DNA of 64,000 nt from assembly GCF_021134715.1 (NCBI RefSeq), contig NC_060024.1, positions 6,324,001 to 6,388,000 on the forward strand, written 5' to 3'. The position numbers and the translations under genes were made by a program. Positions 58,801-64,000 of the stretch are shown here, in pieces. The number at the start of each line of letters is the position of its first letter. The stretch's first letter is position 1. This DNA comes from Daphnia pulex. Taxonomy: Eukaryota; Arthropoda; Branchiopoda; Diplostraca; Daphniidae. Under the pieces are notes generated by a model, which worked only from the letters and a program-made list of their open reading frames with translations, was not told where the DNA came from and made no database searches.

Positions 58801-60759
58801 GCAGTTTCGAAGACCCTGACGAATACCTTTTCCCTCTTGAATTGCGATCAGTGAGGACTTAATTTTAAATCTTTCATTGTATTCCATTAACGAGAATCAA
58901 TCGATCGTTGCAGGCCGTACACAACAATACTACTCGTAAGGGGAGCCTTACCGCATATGTTTTAATCGGTTTGATGAAATGCAGAGAAAGTCTTGAGGGA
59001 TCTATGAGGGTGACCACTGCGATAGCCGAACTTCGTGCAGTCAAGTGAGTAGCAACTGTTGTATTAAAAAAAAACAGCATTATAACTTTGTTCACTCATT
59101 TATGTCTTATTTCGGTATTTTAATCTCTGCTTTCTGTTAGCTATTTAGAGCGCATCATCTCTCATTTGGCGGATCCTAGCGAGATTGCCATAATAACTTA
59201 TGCGCTATCCATTGCCAATAGTCCAACCAAAGAAGCAGCATTTTATTTACTTCATAACATTAAGCGAGAGGGCGGTAAGTTTGAATTTGTAAATAACGAA
59301 ATCCAATTTTTAAAATGCTCAACTCATTCGCAGAGGGAATGGTTTATTGGTCACGGGAGCCGGTTCCGTCCAATCAAATTCTCTACGAGAATCAGCGGCC
59401 GTTCCTCCAGCCGCGTTTGCCCATGCACCAAGACGCCGCGGCGGTTGAAGCGACGTCCTACGCCCTTCTCGTCTATTTGGCTCGTGATGGAATCGGCGAT
59501 CTGCAGGAGAGGGTCGTCACTTGGCTCAACACGATGCGCATGGTCGACGGCGGTTTCGTTTCCATCTACGTAATTATTTCCTAACATTTTTTGGGTTCGC
59601 CGCAACTTAATCGATTCCTTAACTCTCGTCATAACAGGACAGCATTGTCGCCATGGAAGCTCTAACGGAATACGCTTACCGAGCCAGATTACGTGACATC
59701 ACCGACATGAGTATCGTTGTGGAAGCATCAGCTTCCAAAATTGGCGAACCGGTGCGCATTAGCAGCGAAACTCTCGCCGCTGTTCATCGGATGGATGTCG
59801 GTTACCATTTCGTCGTCTTTTAATCCTAATGGAATTTAAAAATCTCGAATTAAATTCATTTAGATTCCCAACGTCTGGGGACACGTAAATGTCATCGGTC
59901 GAGGAGCCGGCCAGGCTATTTTGCAGCTCAAAGTTCAATACGGAATCGACTGGGAGGATTTAAGGGACACTCCGAAAAGACGCTACTTTGACTTGTACGT
60001 GGAAGAGACATACAGTCACTTCCGGAATAAATCCCACATCACCGTCGACGCTTGTGTCAAGTATACATAGGAACATCCTGTTTCTCTTATTCAATTTTAT
60101 TTAGGCCCAATCTGTTTAATTTGTAATTTTAGATGGATGGCGACGGATGAGATGAGAACGAGTGGGCCAGCCACGCTCGAAGTGGAAATGCCATCGGGAT
60201 ACGAATTCATCCAATCCGATGCCAACGAATTAGTCATCAGAAACAATTACACATTCATCCGCGACGTGTTTATCGGCCGCGGTAAAATCATTTGGATGTT
60301 CGACCGGGTAATAACAACAAAACCAAAACGCCACTCTTGCCATATCCTGTCAAAAATTTTACCCTAAATTAATCCCACATGATGAATGAAAATATAGGTG
60401 GGCGAGGAGCGTCTTTGTATCAACTATCCCATCCATCGTTGGTTTCCGGTAGCTAATATGACGCTGTACCGTACGGCCATCATTTACGAGTCACACATGC
60501 CAGGTATACATATGTGCATTTCGTATATAGTTCACAAGATAAATATTCCCCCTTTTTTCCAGAGCATTTTGAAATGCAAGTGTTCAACGCTACGCCGCTC
60601 TACGTGCTGGACATCTGTGAAGTCTGCGGGAGTTACCAGTGTCCGTACTGTCCCTATTTCAGCGCATCGCTCCCGACATTCTCCTCTCCTTTCCTGATTG
60701 TCTGTTCTCTCGTTGCCATCGCTCTCGCTTACTTGCATCGACCTTATTCATCCCTGTAA
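52844..60759 (+). CDS. Mcr: Macroglobulin complement-related protein (Mcr), second copy
   Basis: Twenty-seven exons matching copy 1 one for one, from 52844-53016 and 54262-54448 to 60563-60759, giving 1,621 residues. The first exon (57 codons, MNVLLIAILIDSMMMSHVFT) encodes a signal peptide. The LDL-receptor class A module is in exons 57034-57147 and 57218-57273. The thioester position reads GTEAT (near 58402) instead of GCGEQ, so it is also thioester-less. The C-terminus has the same CEVCGSYQCPYCPYF motif and a hydrophobic tail ending HRPYSSL. Exon lengths agree with copy 1 except for small in-frame changes, and both have the same GC-donor intron. It arose by tandem duplication with later gene conversion. 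A membrane or junction role is inferred from insect Mcr. Confidence 0.9.
53017..54261. other. Mcr: First intron of Mcr copy 2
   Basis: It is not alignable by eye to the first intron of copy 1. No supported gene; the long minus-strand open frame at 53032-53610 is not convincing. Confidence 0.5.
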
Positions 60760-60763
60760 TAAA
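60758..60763 (+). promoter_or_regulatory. Mcr: Polyadenylation signal overlapping the stop codon of Mcr copy 2
   Basis: The stop TAA at 60757-60759 continues as TAATAAAAG, so an AATAAA overlaps the stop codon. If used, the 3' untranslated region would be only about 20-30 bases. Confidence 0.45.
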
Positions 60764-62170
60764 AGACTTGATATTAAACAGATCCGCCCAATTAATGTAT
60801 ATTAGACAGAGAATGTTGAATGACCCAGCGCCAACCAGCAACTAATCACTTTTGTGCAAAACAGCAACAACATTCCGGTGTGTCAAATAATAAAACGCAA
60901 GTTTTGTCATTGCCATTGCCACGTCCTATATACCATGTCCCTTATCAGATGTGTACACAGGTGATTGAACGCAAACCCCGTCAAAGCGGCGAATCATTGC
61001 CATGCCCCACCCTTTTTTCCCCCCACATTTCTATGTTTGCCTTTCTCTCCCGCATTTTCATTTTGTCCGCTGCTGCTGCATTGTACACCGCACACATACT
61101 CGATCGGTGCATTCAGCATTCACGGCTGCTGGACAGACACACGTATATACATATCCCCCGCTTCTCCCCTCACACATCAGTGTACTGTAGGACCGCCGTT
61201 GTGTTCGGTCGCTTTCTTTATTGTGTGTGTGTGTTGTTTTGCGCCGCTGGTCGGCCCTCCCCATCATCAACATCATCAGCGTTTCTCTTTTTATCCCTTT
61301 TTCGGTAACATTGTCGCCAGCAGACTCCCCTTTTCAATCTCTTATATGCATACGGTAAGCTCACAAATAGCCACCGTTTTCATCATCAGTTCAACAGTTT
61401 GCAAAGAAATATATCCGCAATACTTTTAGCCTATCTAACAGCAATAATTGCGTGAGGTTGAATAAAGTTGTTTTTTTGTTTTTCGCATAAAGTGGCACAG
61501 CAACCGTCGTCCTACATTCTGACTGTGTAAAAACAATAGTTGGACTTTTAAATGTTTGGCTCCAGTTGATGTAATATTACGCCAACTTTCGCTTTGTTTT
61601 TAACGAGCCCAGCCACGCCGTTGACAAAACACACGTGTCACAAACGATAGTGTAAATATAACAGTTGGTGTACAGATGTACAGAATCCAAGTGAAATATA
61701 GCGTATAGTATATGTTATATACTATCGAACGGGTTATTGTCGCCGCCCCGACTAGATGTATATAAGCTTAAAATAAAAATATGCGACTTTCTTTCGATGC
61801 TGGTCGACCAGTTTGCGAAAATTTCTTGGAAGTTTTTTTATTAGTTTTTTTGTTTCTCATTTGCTATTTTTTTTTTGTCTGTTATTTTCAACCCGTTTCA
61901 TCTTTATCTTCTATTACATAAACACTTTTTTTTAACGTGTTTTTTTTTTTGTTGGTTGCTCGTCATTATAATTCAGGTCGGCGAAATTTACATTTCTGCG
62001 TAACACGACAACCGCACATACTTCTACCAAAGGCTAGATTATTATTCACCACTGCACGTTGTGTGGAGCGCTATACAACAATTTTCGAAAGTGATTGTTG
62101 TGTTCGGGGTTTTTCCAAGCGCCGAAACTTTTTAAATAAGAAGAAAAGTAAAAGAAAAGGCTGCGGAAAA
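60760..62170. other. Intergenic region before the third Mcr exon
   Basis: No gene is supported. It contains pyrimidine-rich stretches, a short TG repeat near 61224 and a palindromic AT-rich segment near 61705-61728. The 5' untranslated region of the next gene should lie at its right end. Confidence 0.5.
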
Positions 62171-62313
62171 ATGAAATCGAAAGTGTTGGTAATGTTCTCG
62201 TTGACTCTTGGGCTTCTTCTCTTGGGCGACCTCGCCAGCAGCCAAGACGATAATGTCGGCCAACAGTTGGATTCACCGCTCGCCCTACAGCACCAGGATG
62301 GCAACGTTAAACC
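62171..62313 (+). CDS. First exon of a third Mcr-like gene, continues beyond the window
   Basis: A 47-codon exon starts MKSKVLVMFSLTLGLLLLGD, a clear signal peptide, and ends with CC before a GTAATT donor. The exon has the same phase (2) and the same ending pattern (basic or polar residue then P) as exon 1 of both complete Mcr genes, and it lies the next step downstream in the tandem. The frame is open upstream, but this ATG is the one that starts the signal peptide. No second exon is seen before 64000, which fits the long first introns of its sisters. Identity as Mcr is an inference from position and exon form. Confidence 0.55.
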
Positions 62314-63237
62314 GTAATTATAGCCTTTTAAAAAATAAAAATAAAATTGGCTTATTCATTTGCACCATGCCCTTGAAATTTCCCTACTTTTTATGTGCAG
62401 TGTTAAAACTATGTAGTTAATTTGAAGTCATGTTAATCATGCGTAAGTTTTGATCGCTTAGATTTACTTAAATGCTATATGATTCCATTATTTAATCAGA
62501 ACTATACTGTATCCGAATTTAGGGAGCTTCTTCGTACGTATGTATACCGACTGAAAAATTAGCATTTAAAAAATATTTGTTGTTCCCCCTTCGCGTCATC
62601 TTTGAGGTGAACACAATGCAAGAGTGGAATTGAGTGACTGGGCCCCGGGCAGTCTAGACAGCTCCTCCGTGATGGTCAATACGGAAGACAGTGTAACAAT
62701 AAGCAAACACCGCGGCCGATACATATTCTATGTAGTCCCCTCCGCGTTCGTTTATTGAGTTGCCGACACTCCCGACAACCAATATTTCACTTGAGCTTAC
62801 AAAAAAAAAATATAACTGAATTATTAAAATCGGATAGATTAATTCGTCCCCACAAAATAAGGCTATTCAAATACTTTTTTTGTCTTTTGAGAAAGTTATG
62901 AGAATCTACTGTATTGATATTGAGTAGTCGGACTCAGAGTTTGAGGTTGAATGAGAAGCAAATAACTCTTTGAAAAAAAACCCACATTGTCATATCCACC
63001 CTTTTTGTACAATTTAGATTTCGCGTAATCATCACTTATAGTGCGAAGCCCTACAAGCAGTAGTGTGCATGTATTTAGCCTTCGTCACTACTTGATGGTG
63101 ACGCGCATAGCAAATATATAATGTAGTATAGTATTTTCAATTCAAAAGTGGTTCCGGCATCCGTGCCATCAAATAAGATGGTACGGATGTCGAAGGGAAA
63201 AAAAGAAATTGTCGAGTCATTGCTGTATAGGCCTACC

Positions 63238-63241
<4 letters not shown>
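62314..63241. other. Probable first intron of the third Mcr-like gene
   Basis: AT-rich. It holds a 13-bp stem with a 6-base loop at 63158-63189 (one mismatch) just before the retrotransposon tail. Nothing coding is seen. Confidence 0.4.
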
Positions 63242-63275
<34 letters not shown>

Positions 63276-64000
63276 TGAAAGGCCTACTCAGTTTTGAGTG
63301 TTGCCTTAGCTCAGACCATACAGTTACAGTGCTCATGTGTCGTTGTGATTAACATATAAAATTATTACAAAGCTATACAATCAGTTTAAAACTATACGGG
63401 AGCAGAATAAAACAGCACGTTGGTACAGAGGTTTTGAAGTCACAAAGAAGGAGCAAGAAATCATTTAAGAGATATCGTATAGGTTTTGCGCATTGACGAG
63501 TGACAGGGAGAAGGTAAGACCGGCATGAAGACGGAGAAGAGAGAAGGAAGAGAGCGAGGGCAGAACGAGAGCAGACGAGCTGGAAAAGGCAATGGCTTGG
63601 AGGGCATTTGTTTGATTCGCTAGTGATGGGTAAGACTAATATTCGTGGTGGGCTTTATGTTTGTTGCGAGCTGAGAAGATTAAGAATGTTGCGAAGAGAG
63701 AGAAGTTAAGATTTGTGATGGGCTTTATGTTTGTTGCGATCTGAGACTTTGGGCGGTACTGCATATTTTTATTTTAACCTTTCGGTCTTCAGGATGAAGT
63801 CTTTAAACTCTTTCCATATGTGCCGGAACTTTGGGATGTCCTCTAGCGATGGTGGAAACGTTTTTTTGCTGCTTGAGCACGCCTGGATGAGGTGTGATCT
63901 TTGACTTGCGTATCGTGCACAGTGGAACAGAAAATGTTCTACTGTTTCGTCGCCATGGCCGCACTCACACTGCGGTGATGAGATTGTTTTGATGAGATGG
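63242..64000 (-). mobile_element. 3' end of a non-LTR retrotransposon (LINE)
   Basis: On the minus strand the element runs from the window edge through the end of its second open frame (stop at 63771-63769), about 490 bp of 3' untranslated region and an AATAAA (63276-63271) into a poly(A) tail of 32 (T run at 63242-63273). It probably sits in the first intron of the third Mcr-like gene. Confidence 0.8.
63769..64000 (-). CDS. C-terminus of a LINE reverse-transcriptase polyprotein (partial)
   Basis: About 76 residues are visible. CECGHGDETVEHFLFHCARY is the typical cysteine/histidine motif found at the end of many non-LTR retrotransposon ORF2 proteins, followed by a basic tail ending KTERLK and a stop. 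The reverse-transcriptase and nuclease parts lie outside the window. The frame is intact as far as seen, so the copy may be young. Confidence 0.8.
   Translation of the reverse strand, partial: HLIKTISSPQCECGHGDETVEHFLFHCARYASQRSHLIQACSSSKKTFPPSLEDIPKFRHIWKEFKDFILKTERLK

Overview
Arthropod nuclear DNA, most likely from a cladoceran crustacean such as Daphnia. I infer this from multi-exon genes with very short introns (many 55-90 bp), GC-rich exons in AT-rich introns, Mcr-type complement-related genes and a tandem family of RING genes. I could not run a database search, so the species is an inference.

Bases 1-22,300 (mostly minus strand) are a young tandem array. It holds four complete or edge-truncated RING-finger genes in two exon layouts, plus a fifth nearly complete copy that is broken and a sixth that is only a fragment. 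Copies of one tRNA-Ala(AGC) gene, some intact and some decayed, sit between them. Two paralogues of an unrecognised protein (called D1 and D2 here) lie in the same array. Homology between array units switches partner at a tRNA-Ala gene, which suggests the tRNA copies were crossover points.

Bases 22,650-40,354 (plus strand) begin after a T31/G21 homopolymer junction and hold one long axonemal-type dynein heavy chain gene. Its AAA1 nucleotide site is destroyed, the stalk and microtubule-binding domain are almost wholly missing, and the C-terminal domain is absent, yet more than 9 kb of spliced reading frame stays open. Its introns carry other genes: three identical tRNA-Ala(AGC) genes, a tRNA-Ile(AAT), a U1 snRNA and a 5S rRNA. 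They also hold a 254-bp inverted-repeat element with perfect target duplications.

Bases 42,761-62,313 (plus strand) hold two complete 27-exon tandem paralogues of Mcr (macroglobulin complement-related) and the first exon of a third. Both complete proteins have an LDL-receptor class A module and lack the thioester motif. The pair shows blocks of near-identity, introns included, between diverged blocks, which indicates gene conversion. The right edge (63,242-64,000, minus strand) is the 3' end of a non-LTR retrotransposon with its poly(A) tail.
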